From: FEN-1219 sp963713355
Lineage (GTDB): Bacteria; Pseudomonadota; Gammaproteobacteria; Steroidobacterales; Rariloculaceae
Assembly: GCA_963713355.1 (NCBI GenBank)
Contig: CAVQLK010000008.1
Coordinates: forward strand, 124,001 to 188,000
DNA: 64,000 bases
Direction: 5' to 3'
The position numbers and the translations under genes were made by a program. Shown in pieces: positions 1-8,569 of the stretch (positions are counted from its first letter, which is position 1; every line of letters starts with the position of its first letter). The notes under the pieces were generated by a model. That model ran no database searches. It worked only from the letters and a program-made list of their open reading frames with translations, and had not been told where the DNA came from.

Positions 1-1145
1 CGTTCGTGATCCCGCCTGACGTCAAAGCGGCTTGGGACGCGCGCGAGCGCGGTGCGCAGCTCGAAGCCGATTGGCAAAAGCGGTTCGCTGCTTACCGCAA
101 GCAACACCCCGAGCTCGCCGACGAGCTCGAGCGGCGCATGCGCGGCGAGCTCCCGGCCAAGTGGAGCGAGCACGCCGCGGAGGGCATCGAGGCGATCGCC
201 GCGGCAGGCAAAGCCATGGCGACGCGCAAAGCATCGCAAGGAGCGCTCGAGGCGTTTGCGCCGGTGTTGCCGGAGCTCATCGGCGGCTCGGCCGATCTCA
301 CAGGCTCGAACAACACTCTGCACAAGCACTCCAAGCCGCTGACGGCCATCGAGGCTGGCGGCAATTATTTGTTCTACGGCGTACGCGAGTTCGGCATGGC
401 GGCGATGATGAACGGCCAGGCCGCACATGGCGGCGTGATTCCGTACGGCGGCACGTTCCTCGTGTTCTCGGATTACGCGCGTAACGCGTTGCGTATGGCG
501 GCGTTGATCGGGCTGCGCAGCATCTTCGTCCTGACGCACGACTCGATCGGCCTCGGCGAGGATGGTCCGACGCACCAACCTATCGAGCACCTCGCGAGCT
601 TGCGGCTCATGCCGAACATGGACGTCTGGCGGCCGTGCGACGCCGTCGAGACGGCCGTTGCATGGCGGGCAGCGATCGACAGGGCCGACGGCCCGACGTG
701 CCTCGTGCTGACGCGCCAGGACTTGCCGCACGTGCCGCGCACGCCCGAGCAGATCGTGAGCGTAGCGCGCGGCGCGTACATCGTGAGCAGCTCGAGCGAG
801 GCGCCGGCGATCACGCTGATCGCTACGGGGTCGGAGGTTCAGCTTGCGACCGGCGCTGCGCGCGAGCTCGAGAAATCCGGCGTGTCGGCGCGCGTCGTAT
901 CGATGCCGTGCACGCAGTCGTTCGACCGGCAGCCGGCTCAGTATCGCGATCACGTCCTGCCGCCGCGCGGCGCTCGGCTCGTCATCGAAGCCGGTGCGAC
1001 GGGTGGCTGGTGGCGCTACGTGGGCGCTCGCGGCGACGTGGTCGGCCTCGATCGGTTCGGGCACTCGGCGCCTGCCAAGCCGTTGTTCGAGCACTTCGGC
1101 TTCACCGTCGACGCCGTCGTCACGGCCGCGAAGCGGCTGCTGTAA
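1..1145 (+). CDS. tkt: Transketolase, C-terminal part (5' end outside window)
   Basis: This is the last 380 or so residues of transketolase, the thiamine-diphosphate enzyme that moves two-carbon units in the pentose phosphate pathway. The reading frame is open from the first base. The GTG at position 6 is an internal valine codon, not a start. Visible are the pyrimidine-binding domain, with the GSADLTGSNNT stretch, the REFGMAAMMNG segment that contacts the cofactor, and HDSIGLGEDGPTHQPIEH, followed by the C-terminal transketolase domain. Family members are about 660 residues, so roughly 280 N-terminal residues lie upstream. The gap gene follows after 36 bases, as in the tkt-gap-pgk operons of many proteobacteria. 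Confidence 0.96.
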   Translation, partial: FVIPPDVKAAWDARERGAQLEADWQKRFAAYRKQHPELADELERRMRGELPAKWSEHAAEGIEAIAAAGKAMATRKASQGALEAFAPVLPELIGGSADLTGSNNTLHKHSKPLTAIEAGGNYLFYGVREFGMAAMMNGQAAHGGVIPYGGTFLVFSDYARNALRMAALIGLRSIFVLTHDSIGLGEDGPTHQPIEHLASLRLMPNMDVWRPCDAVETAVAWRAAIDRADGPTCLVLTRQDLPHVPRTPEQIVSVARGAYIVSSSSEAPAITLIATGSEVQLATGAARELEKSGVSARVVSMPCTQSFDRQPAQYRDHVLPPRGARLVIEAGATGGWWRYVGARGDVVGLDRFGHSAPAKPLFEHFGFTVDAVVTAAKRLL

Positions 1146-1181
1146 CTCAATTCCTCGTCCCGCCTGCCAAAGGGAGGCATC

Positions 1182-2195
1182 ATGCCCGTCAAAGTTGCAA
1201 TCAACGGTTATGGCCGCATCGGCCGCAATATTCTGCGCGCGCTGTACGAAGCGAAACGTACGAGCGAGATCGAAGTCGTCGCCGTCAACGATCTTGGCGA
1301 CGCGAAGACGAACGCGCACCTGACGCGTTACGACACGGCTCACGGACCGTTCCCGGTTCCAGTCGGCGTCGATGGCGACTCGCTCGTCGTCGGCGGCGAT
1401 CGCATCAAGGTCTGCGCCGAGCGCGATCCGTCGAAGCTGCCGTGGGGCCAGCTCGGCGTCGACATCGTGCTCGAGTGCACGGGCCTTTTCACGACGAAAG
1501 AGAAGGCCGGGATGCACCTGAAGGCCGGCGCCAAGAAGGTCATCATCTCGGCGCCGGGCGGTAAGGACGTCGACGCCACGATCGTCTACGGCGTCAACCA
1601 CAAGACGCTGAAGGCGAGCCATACCGTCATCTCGAATGCGTCCTGCACGACGAACTGCCTGGCGCCGCTCGCGAAGGTGCTGCACGACAGCGTCGGCATC
1701 GTGCGCGGCATCATGACGACGGTGCACGCCTACACGAACGATCAGGTGCTCACGGACGTCTATCACAGCGACTTGCGCCGCGCGCGCTCGGCGACACAGA
1801 ACATGATTCCGACGAAAACCGGCGCCGCCGCTGCCGTCGGGCTCGTGCTGCCCGAGCTCGACGGCAAGCTCGACGGCTTCGCCGTGCGCGTGCCGACGAT
1901 CAACGTCTCGCTCGTCGACCTCACGTTCGAAGCCGGGCGCGCGACGAGCGCGAAAGAAATCGACGAGGCCGTCAAGAAGGCGAGCGAGGGCGCGTTGAAG
2001 GGCGTGCTCGTGTTCGTCGACGAGCCGCTCGTCTCGAGCGACTTCAATCACAACCCGGCGTCGTCGCTGTACGACACGAGCTTGACGAAAGTGATCGAAG
2101 GCAAGCTCGTCAAAGTGTGCTCGTGGTACGACAACGAGTGGGGCTTCTCTAACCGCATGCTCGATACGACGTTGGCCTTCGCGGCCGCCAAGTAA
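1182..2195 (+). CDS. gap: Glyceraldehyde-3-phosphate dehydrogenase
   Basis: A full-length 337-residue phosphorylating GAPDH, converting glyceraldehyde 3-phosphate to 1,3-bisphosphoglycerate in the cytoplasm. The Rossmann start VAINGYGRIGRN is at residues 4-15. The catalytic cysteine is Cys155 in SNASCTTNCLAPL, and the C-terminal CSWYDNEWGFSNRM signature is intact. The ATG at 1182 is preceded by a good ribosome-binding sequence (GGGAGG). It sits between tkt and pgk, 11 bases before the latter, so the three are probably co-transcribed. The segment YHSDLRRARSATQNMIPTKT resembles the Gap type seen in pseudomonads and alphaproteobacteria rather than enteric GapA. This does not settle cofactor preference. 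Confidence 0.97.
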   Translation: MPVKVAINGYGRIGRNILRALYEAKRTSEIEVVAVNDLGDAKTNAHLTRYDTAHGPFPVPVGVDGDSLVVGGDRIKVCAERDPSKLPWGQLGVDIVLECTGLFTTKEKAGMHLKAGAKKVIISAPGGKDVDATIVYGVNHKTLKASHTVISNASCTTNCLAPLAKVLHDSVGIVRGIMTTVHAYTNDQVLTDVYHSDLRRARSATQNMIPTKTGAAAAVGLVLPELDGKLDGFAVRVPTINVSLVDLTFEAGRATSAKEIDEAVKKASEGALKGVLVFVDEPLVSSDFNHNPASSLYDTSLTKVIEGKLVKVCSWYDNEWGFSNRMLDTTLAFAAAK

Positions 2196-2206
2196 TCGGC
2201 CGCGCC

Positions 2207-3391
2207 ATGGCGCTCAAGGTCAAACGCATGGCGGATCTGAAGCTCGCGGGCAAGCGCGTGCTGATCCGCGAGGACCTGAACGTGCCCTTCAAGGACGGCA
2301 AGGTCACGAGCACGGCGCGCATCGACGCGGCCCTGCCGACGTTGCGACTCGCGCTCGATGCGGGCGCGCGCGTCATGGTCATGTCGCACCTCGGAAGGCC
2401 GAAGGAGGGCAAGCCCGATCCCGCCGCGTCGCTGAAGCCCGTCGCCGCCAAGCTCGGCGAGCTGCTGGGCCGCAACGTTCCTCTGGCCGTGAGCTGGCTG
2501 GACGGCGTCGAGGTGCAGCCCGGCGATCTCGTGCTCTGCGAGAACGTGCGCTTCAACGTCGGCGAGGAAGCCGACGATGAGGGCCTGTCGAAGCGCATGG
2601 CCGCGCTCTGCGACGTGTTCGTCATGGACGCGTTCGGCACGGCGCACCGCGCGCAAGCGAGCACGAACGGCGTCGCGCGGCATGCGCGCGTCGCGTGCGC
2701 GGGGCCGTTGCTCGTCGCCGAGCTCGAGGCCTTGGGCAACGCGCTCGAAAATCCAAAGCGGCCGCTCGCCGCGATCATCGGCGGCTCGAAGGTTTCGACG
2801 AAGATCGAGGTGCTCCAATCGCTTTCGACCAAAGTCGACGAGCTGATCTTGGGCGGTGGCATCGCGAACACGATTCTCGCTGCGGCAGGCGTCAACGTCG
2901 GCAAATCGCTGCACGAGAAAGACATGCTCGATTTTGCCGCCAAGCTGCTGCGCGGCGAGTTCGGCAAAGCGAAGATCCCGCTCCCCGTCGACGTCGTCGT
3001 GGCGACGAGCCTCGACGCGCAAGTGAAGGGGCACGTCAAGAAAGTACGCGAGGTCGCGGCCGGTGAGATGATCCTCGATATCGGCCCGGCGACGGCAGCG
3101 TTGTATGCAGAGCGGCTTGGCAGCGCCGGCACGATCGTTTGGAACGGCCCGCTCGGCGTGTTCGAAAACCCGGAGTTCGCGGCCGGCACGCGCCGCGTCG
3201 CGGAAGCGATCGCGGCGAGCGAGGCGTTCTCGATCGCGGGCGGCGGCGACACGCTCGCGGCCATCGAGCAGTTCGGCGTCGGCAGCCGTATCTCGTACAT
3301 CTCGACGGGCGGCGGCGCGTTTCTCGAGTTTCTCGAGGGCAAGAAGCTGCCTGCCGTCGCGACGTTGGAGCAACGAGCGGCCGGAGCTTGA
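2207..3391 (+). CDS. pgk: Phosphoglycerate kinase
   Basis: A 394-residue phosphoglycerate kinase, transferring phosphate from 1,3-bisphosphoglycerate to ADP. The N-terminal KRVLIREDLNVPFKDG signature, MSHLGRPKEG, the hinge region with GGSKVSTKIEVL, and the C-terminal nucleotide-binding loop GGGDTLAAIEQFG are all present. Length is normal for bacteria. Two in-frame ATGs are possible, 2207 (MALKVKRMADL) and 2228 (MADLKLAGKR). The first is preferred because E. coli Pgk has a similar short extension (MSVIKMTDL). The stop lies two bases before the GTG of the next gene, suggesting coupled translation. Confidence 0.97.
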   Translation: MALKVKRMADLKLAGKRVLIREDLNVPFKDGKVTSTARIDAALPTLRLALDAGARVMVMSHLGRPKEGKPDPAASLKPVAAKLGELLGRNVPLAVSWLDGVEVQPGDLVLCENVRFNVGEEADDEGLSKRMAALCDVFVMDAFGTAHRAQASTNGVARHARVACAGPLLVAELEALGNALENPKRPLAAIIGGSKVSTKIEVLQSLSTKVDELILGGGIANTILAAAGVNVGKSLHEKDMLDFAAKLLRGEFGKAKIPLPVDVVVATSLDAQVKGHVKKVREVAAGEMILDIGPATAALYAERLGSAGTIVWNGPLGVFENPEFAAGTRRVAEAIAASEAFSIAGGGDTLAAIEQFGVGSRISYISTGGGAFLEFLEGKKLPAVATLEQRAAGA

Positions 3392-3393
3392 CC

Positions 3394-4668
3394 GTGCCGC
3401 ACGCATCCGCCGCGCGCTCGGTGCTAGAGCAGGCCTTCGAGAAGGCGTTGCAGGCCGCGGCGCCCGCCCGCTGCTTGCCGCCCGCGCTCGCGGGGCTGCC
3501 GCGGCGCCCCGCGCTCGTGCTCGGCGCGGGCAAAGCCGCCGCGTCGATGGCGGCCGCGTTCAGCGCGCACTGGGGCGCTCCCGTGCGCGGCATGGTCGTC
3601 ACGCGTTACGGGCATGGCCTCGGGCCCGGCGAAAGCGCGGGCGGTATCGAGATCGTCGAAGCCGGACATCCTTCGCCGGACGCGGCGAGCCTGTCGGCCG
3701 GTGCGCGGCTGCTCGAGCTCGCATCGGAGCTGCGCGCGGGGGAGACGTTGGTTTGCTTGATCTCGGGCGGCGGCTCGTCGCTCGCGTCTTCGCCGCTGCC
3801 GCCGCTTCAGCTCGAGCAGAAGCGCGCCGCGGCCAATTTCTTGATTCGGCAAGGCGCCGACATTCGCGAGATCAACTGCGTGCGCAAGCACTTGTCGAGC
3901 TTGAAGGGCGGGCGGCTCGCCGTCGTCGCGCATCCAAATCCCGTCGCGACGTTCGTGATCTCCGACGTGCCGGGCGACGACGTCGGCGCGATCGCGTCGG
4001 GGCCGACTGTTCCGGATCCGACGTCGCAGGCTGACGCGCTGCGCATCCTCGAGCAATACCGCTACCCCGCGACGCGTGAGCTTGCTCCGATCTTGGCTGA
4101 CCCGCGGTGGGAGACGCCGAAGCCCGGCGATCCCGAGTTCGCCAACGATAGCGTGCACTTGATCGCGACGGCGGCGACGGCGCTCGCGGCGGCCGCGCGA
4201 TTTCTCGAGGAGCTTGGCTTCCGCGTGGTGCAGCTCGGTGACGACCTCGCGGACGAGGCGCAAACGCTCGGCCGCGCGCACGCGAGGCTCGCGAGAAAAA
4301 CCTGGGCCCTTGGAGAGCGAACGGCGATCCTCTCGGGCGGAGAGACGCGCGTCGTGCTCGGGGAAAGCGGCGGGCGGGGCGGCCGCAACACGGAGTATCT
4401 CGCCGCGCTCGCGCTCGAGCTCGACGGCGCGCCGGGGATCGCCGCGCTCGCCGCCGATACGGACGGCATCGATGGGCAGGGCGATCACGCGGGCGGCATC
4501 GTCGATGCTATGACGCTCGCTTTCGGTGCACGGCGCGGCCTATCGCTCGAAGAGCTACTGGCGCGCCACGACACTTATCGTTACTTTGACGCCTGCGGGC
4601 TTTTGTTGAAGACCGGGCCGACTCGTACCAACGTCAACGATTTCAGATTAATACTTTGCGAACCGTAG
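3394..4668 (+). CDS. Glycerate 2-kinase, MOFRL family (TtuD/GckA type)
   Basis: A 424-residue protein with an N-terminal DUF4147 glycerate kinase domain (GAGKAAASMAAAF near residue 40, then LISGGGSSL) and a C-terminal MOFRL domain (LSGGETRVVLG, GGRNTEYLAALALEL and AALAADTDGIDG). Proteins of this family phosphorylate D-glycerate; older annotations call them hydroxypyruvate reductase TtuD. The product, 2-phosphoglycerate, enters lower glycolysis, which fits its place between pgk and pyk. The GTG start at 3394, two bases after the pgk stop, was chosen because homology begins there; the open frame running further upstream overlaps pgk. The 3' end overlaps the longest possible pyk frame by 13 bases. 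Confidence 0.92.
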   Translation: MPHASAARSVLEQAFEKALQAAAPARCLPPALAGLPRRPALVLGAGKAAASMAAAFSAHWGAPVRGMVVTRYGHGLGPGESAGGIEIVEAGHPSPDAASLSAGARLLELASELRAGETLVCLISGGGSSLASSPLPPLQLEQKRAAANFLIRQGADIREINCVRKHLSSLKGGRLAVVAHPNPVATFVISDVPGDDVGAIASGPTVPDPTSQADALRILEQYRYPATRELAPILADPRWETPKPGDPEFANDSVHLIATAATALAAAARFLEELGFRVVQLGDDLADEAQTLGRAHARLARKTWALGERTAILSGGETRVVLGESGGRGGRNTEYLAALALELDGAPGIAALAADTDGIDGQGDHAGGIVDAMTLAFGARRGLSLEELLARHDTYRYFDACGLLLKTGPTRTNVNDFRLILCEP

Positions 4669-6167
4669 CTCGTCGTACCAACGACTCCACATTGATTCCC
4701 GAAGGCGCGCGCGACGACGTCCGTCGCCGCACGAAGATCGTCGCGACGCTCGGTCCGGCGACCGACGACGCGAGCGTCATCGAGCAGCTGATTCTCGCGG
4801 GCACCGACGTGTTCCGCGTCAACTTCTCGCACGGCACCGCTGCCGATCAAGAAGCGCGTGTCGCACGCGTGCGTCAAGTCGCCGAGAACGTCGGGCGGCA
4901 CATCGGCATCGTGGGCGACCTACAGGGTCCGAAGATTCGCATCGAATCGTTCAAGTCGGGTCCCGTGATGCTCGTCGAAGGCCGCGAGTTCCTCCTCGAC
5001 GTCGCGATGGATCCGCACGCTGGCGACGAGCATGCCGTCGGTTGCGCCTACCGCAGCCTCCCGGATGACGTCGTCGCCGGCGATACGTTGTTGCTCGACG
5101 ACGGCCTCATCGTGCTCGATGTCGACCAAGTGGAGGGCACGCGTATTCACTGCCGCGTCAAGCAAGGCGGCCGGCTCGCCGATCACAAGGGCCTGAACAA
5201 GCAGGGCGGCGGCCTGTCCGCGCCCGCGCTGACGGACAAAGACCGGCGCGACATCGAAACAGCCGCGCGCCTGAAGCTCGATTTCATGTCGGTGTCGTTC
5301 GCGCGTAACGCCGAAGACATCGAGGAGGCGCGGCGATTGCTGCGCGCTGCGGGCGGCCATGGGCACATCGTCGCGAAGATCGAGCGGGCCGAAGCCGTCA
5401 CGAACATCCGCTCGATCATCGACGCCAGCGACGTGATCATGGTCGCGCGCGGCGATCTTGCCGTCGAGGTCGGATACGCATCGATGACGGGCTTGCAAAA
5501 GGGCCTCATCCGGCTCGCGCGCGCCCGCAACAAGGTCTGCATCACGGCGACGCAGATGCTCGAATCGATGATTCATTCCCCGTCGCCGACGCGAGCCGAG
5601 GTCTCCGACGTCGCGAACGCCGTGATGGACGGCACGGACGCGGTCATGCTCTCGGCCGAGACCGCCGTCGGCAAGTATCCCGTGCGCGCCGTGCGCACAA
5701 TGGCCGAGCTCTGCATCGGCGCCGAGAAGCACGAGACGTTCCGCAGGGCAGCCAACTATCGTCTCGAAGACGTGTTCTCGCACGTCGACGAGGCGATCGC
5801 GATGGCCGTCATGTACGTCGCGAACCACCTCGACGTCACGGCGATCATCGCGCTCACCGAGTCGGGCTCGACGCCGCTGTGGATGTCGCGCGTCCGCTCC
5901 GACATTCCCGTGTTCGCGTTCACGCGGCACGAGGCCACGCTGCGCCGCGTGAGCTTGTACCGTGGCGTCTATGCCGTCGCGTTCGAGGAGATCGTGAGCG
6001 ACGACGTGGCAGTCACGCACGCGCGCATCTTCGAGTCGCTGCTCAGGATGGGCGCCGTGACGCCGGGCGATCTCGTCTTACTGACGATGGGCCAGAAAGG
6101 CGTCGCCGGCCGCACCAATGCGCTGCAAATACTGACCGTGCCTGGCACTGCGCCGGCGAGTGCCTGA
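4656..6167 (+). CDS. pyk: Pyruvate kinase
   Basis: Pyruvate kinase, making pyruvate and ATP from phosphoenolpyruvate. The RRRTKIVATLGPATDD start of the barrel, VNFSHGTAADQE, the active-site IVAKIERAEAV stretch with its catalytic lysine, MVARGDLAVEV and ITATQMLESMI are all clear. It is closest in style to the PykA type (about 480 residues). The start is uncertain: no ATG or GTG lies near the conserved N-terminus. The possible starts are TTG at 4656 (503 residues, overlapping the upstream gene) or TTG at 4692, and neither has a convincing ribosome-binding site. It is the last glycolytic gene of the operon; no fba follows, although fba often does in related clusters. Confidence 0.96.
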   Translation: MRTVARRTNDSTLIPEGARDDVRRRTKIVATLGPATDDASVIEQLILAGTDVFRVNFSHGTAADQEARVARVRQVAENVGRHIGIVGDLQGPKIRIESFKSGPVMLVEGREFLLDVAMDPHAGDEHAVGCAYRSLPDDVVAGDTLLLDDGLIVLDVDQVEGTRIHCRVKQGGRLADHKGLNKQGGGLSAPALTDKDRRDIETAARLKLDFMSVSFARNAEDIEEARRLLRAAGGHGHIVAKIERAEAVTNIRSIIDASDVIMVARGDLAVEVGYASMTGLQKGLIRLARARNKVCITATQMLESMIHSPSPTRAEVSDVANAVMDGTDAVMLSAETAVGKYPVRAVRTMAELCIGAEKHETFRRAANYRLEDVFSHVDEAIAMAVMYVANHLDVTAIIALTESGSTPLWMSRVRSDIPVFAFTRHEATLRRVSLYRGVYAVAFEEIVSDDVAVTHARIFESLLRMGAVTPGDLVLLTMGQKGVAGRTNALQILTVPGTAPASA

Positions 6168-7356
6168 ACGCATCCGTAAAGCCCTCGTGCTGCCGGGCGC
6201 GGGTGCCCGCGGCGCGTATCAGATTGGAGTCCTGAAGGCGATCGCGGGCCTGCTGCCCGAGCGCGAGCCGAACCCGTTCAGCGTCATCTGCGGCACGTCG
6301 GCCGGCGCGATCAATGCCGCCGTGCTCGCGGGGCGGGCCGCAAACTTCGAGCGCGCCGTCGCCGACATGGAGCAGGTGTGGGCGAACTTCGCCGCGAGCC
6401 AAGTCTATCGCGCTGATGACTGGACGATGCTGAAGACGAGCCTGCACTGGCTCTCGGCCGCGACGCTCGGCGGCCTCGGCGTGCGCAATCCGGCGTCGTT
6501 GCTCGATAACGCGCCGCTGCGCGATCTGTTGGCGCAGAACGTGCGCTTCGACGGCATCCGGCGCTCGATCGAGCAAGGGCATCTCGATGCCGTCGCCGTC
6601 ACGGCGTCGGCGTACGCGACGGCGCGCTCCGTGACGTTCTTCGAGGGGCGCCCCGAGCTCGCCTCGTGGACACGCGTGCGCCGTATAGGTAGGGCCACGA
6701 GGCTCGCCGTCGACCACCTCATGGCGAGCGCGGCCGTGCCGTTCGTGTTCCCGCCCGTGCAGATCGGAGGCGAGTTCTACGGCGACGGCTCGATGCGCCA
6801 CCGCGCGCCGCTGTCGCCGGCGATCCATCTCGGCGCCGACCGCATGCTCGTCGTCGGCGTGCGCGACGAGCGCCCCGATGCCGAGCCGCCCGTAGGCGCC
6901 AAACCAGAGCCGCCGACGTTCGCGCACCTGGGCGGCTACATGCTCGACACGTTGTTCATGGACGGCCTGTACACGGATCTCGAGCGCCTGTCGCGGACGA
7001 ACCGGATCCTCGAGCAGATCGGGGATTGCAAGCTCTCGGGAACGCTCGCGGGCCTACGGCCGCTGCACACGCTCGTCATCGTCCCGCGCCAGGACCTGCG
7101 CTCGCTCGCGGCGGAATTTGCGAACGAGCTGCCGCGCGGCGTCCGCTTGCTGCTGCGCGGCCTCGGCGCAAGCAGCAACAGCGGCCTGCAGCTCGTGAGC
7201 TACCTGCTGTTCGAGTCCGGTTTCACACGCGCGCTGATCGAGATGGGCTACAAGGACGCGATGGCCATGGAGGACGAGCTGCGCGCTTTCATCTTCGACG
7301 AGCCGATGGCGACGCTATACGCTCCGGCGCACTTGAAGCTCGAGCTGGATCGCTAG
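6160..7356 (+). CDS. Patatin-like phospholipase / serine lipid hydrolase
   Basis: A 398-residue patatin-family protein. It has the glycine-rich oxyanion motif LPGAGARGAYQIG (residues 11-23), the nucleophile elbow GTSAG with Ser47, and the DG motif of the Ser-Asp dyad at about Asp209 (YGDGSMRHRAPL). Such enzymes cleave acyl chains from phospholipids or related lipids; the substrate cannot be read from the sequence. No signal peptide is visible, so it is probably cytoplasmic or membrane-associated. The GTG at 6160 overlaps the end of pyk by 8 bases, which implies translational coupling to the glycolytic operon. Its stop codon shares the tetramer CTAG with the rapZ stop on the other strand. Confidence 0.88.
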   Translation: MPERIRKALVLPGAGARGAYQIGVLKAIAGLLPEREPNPFSVICGTSAGAINAAVLAGRAANFERAVADMEQVWANFAASQVYRADDWTMLKTSLHWLSAATLGGLGVRNPASLLDNAPLRDLLAQNVRFDGIRRSIEQGHLDAVAVTASAYATARSVTFFEGRPELASWTRVRRIGRATRLAVDHLMASAAVPFVFPPVQIGGEFYGDGSMRHRAPLSPAIHLGADRMLVVGVRDERPDAEPPVGAKPEPPTFAHLGGYMLDTLFMDGLYTDLERLSRTNRILEQIGDCKLSGTLAGLRPLHTLVIVPRQDLRSLAAEFANELPRGVRLLLRGLGASSNSGLQLVSYLLFESGFTRALIEMGYKDAMAMEDELRAFIFDEPMATLYAPAHLKLELDR

Positions 7357-8210
7357 CGCACCTCGCTGTGGTGCGTGCGGATGTTCTTGTGCTTGGCGGC
7401 CAATCGCTTGGCGACGGCCTCGGCGACGTACACGGAGCGATGCATTCCGCCCGTGCAGCCGATCGCGACCGTCAGGTATGAGCGCTGGAAGTCTTGATAG
7501 CGAGGAACCCACTCGTCGAGGAACTCGACGATGTCGTCGACCATGCGTTGCACCATCGGCGCGTCGTCGAGGAACGCGCGAACGGGCGCATCTTTGCCGC
7601 TCATGGGCCTAAGCTGCGGCTCCCAATATGGGTTCGGCAGGCAGCGTACGTCGAACACGAAGTCGGCGTTGGCGGGCAAGCCGTTCTTGTAGCCGAACGA
7701 CTCGATCATGATCGACACGGAGCCTGGCGTGCGCGGCGCAACGCGGTCGCGAATCTGCTCGCGCAGCGCGTACACGGACATGCGCGTCGTGTCTATCACG
7801 AGCTCGGCCGAGTTGATGATCGGCGAGAGCAGCTCGCGCTCCTTGGCGATGGCCTCCTCGAGGCTCGTCTCGCTGTCCGATAGCGGATGCTTGCGGCGCG
7901 TCTCGCTGAAACGAGATAACAGCACCTTCGTATCGGTTTGCAGAAAGATGATCTCGCACGCGAGGCCCGCCTCGCGCAGCTTCTGCACGAGTGTTGGCAC
8001 CTCGGCTAGATCGCTGGGTCGGCTGCGTGCGTCCAAGCCGATGCCGACGTTCTCGAACGCCGGGTCTTTGCGCGGCACGATCTCGCCGACAAAGGACTTG
8101 AGCAACGGGACGGGGATGTTATCGATGCAGTAAAAACCCAGGTCCTCGAGAACGTGGAGAGCCACGCTCTTACCGGAGCCCGAGACACCGCTGATGATCA
8201 CGAGTCGCAC
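7353..8210 (-). CDS. rapZ: RNase adapter protein / nucleotide-binding protein RapZ
   Basis: A 285-residue RapZ (YvcJ) family protein with an N-terminal P-loop GVSGSGKS (residues 8-15) and the C-terminal domain ending in GCTGGMHRSVYVAEAVA. In E. coli RapZ delivers the sRNA GlmZ to RNase E and so controls glucosamine-6-phosphate synthase; in other bacteria the role is less defined. It starts with GTG at 8210 and is the last gene of the lptC-lptA-lptB-rpoN-hpf-rapZ run. In E. coli ptsN lies between hpf and rapZ and npr follows rapZ; neither is present here. Its stop overlaps that of the convergent patatin gene. Confidence 0.95.
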   Translation of the reverse strand: MRLVIISGVSGSGKSVALHVLEDLGFYCIDNIPVPLLKSFVGEIVPRKDPAFENVGIGLDARSRPSDLAEVPTLVQKLREAGLACEIIFLQTDTKVLLSRFSETRRKHPLSDSETSLEEAIAKERELLSPIINSAELVIDTTRMSVYALREQIRDRVAPRTPGSVSIMIESFGYKNGLPANADFVFDVRCLPNPYWEPQLRPMSGKDAPVRAFLDDAPMVQRMVDDIVEFLDEWVPRYQDFQRSYLTVAIGCTGGMHRSVYVAEAVAKRLAAKHKNIRTHHSEVR

Positions 8211-8235
8211 CGGTCACCCCATGCCGCGGACCGGC

Positions 8236-8550
8236 TCAACGATAACGCGCCACCTCTCGGGCGTGGTGGTCCGTGAGCTTCTCTTTATGTTTCTTGACCT
8301 GTCGATCGAGCTTGTCGACGAGGATGTCGATCGCGGCATACATGTTCGGCTCGGTCTGCTCGGCGTGGATCGTGCCACCGCCTACGTGGATAGTGGCTTC
8401 CGCCTTGTGCTGCAGCTTCTCCACCGTCAGAACGCAGTGGATGTCGGTCATGTGGTCGAAGTGGCGCTCGATCTTGGCGAGCTTGGTGCCGACATAGCGA
8501 CGCAGGGAATCGGTGATATCGATGTGATGACCCGTAACGCTCAGCTGCAT
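8236..8550 (-). CDS. hpf: Ribosome hibernation promoting factor, short form
   Basis: A 104-residue short HPF (YhbH) of the sigma-54 modulation / S30EA family. It binds the decoding centre of the 30S subunit in stationary phase and promotes 100S ribosome dimers. The family features MQLSVTGHHIDITDSLRRYV at the N-terminus and the basic helix LDRQVKKHKEKL near the C-terminus are visible. There is no C-terminal dimerisation domain, so it is the short type. It lies 19 bases downstream of rpoN in the same operon, the usual position. Confidence 0.95.
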   Translation of the reverse strand: MQLSVTGHHIDITDSLRRYVGTKLAKIERHFDHMTDIHCVLTVEKLQHKAEATIHVGGGTIHAEQTEPNMYAAIDILVDKLDRQVKKHKEKLTDHHAREVARYR

Positions 8551-8569
8551 GGCTCACTCCTTCCGCTGG

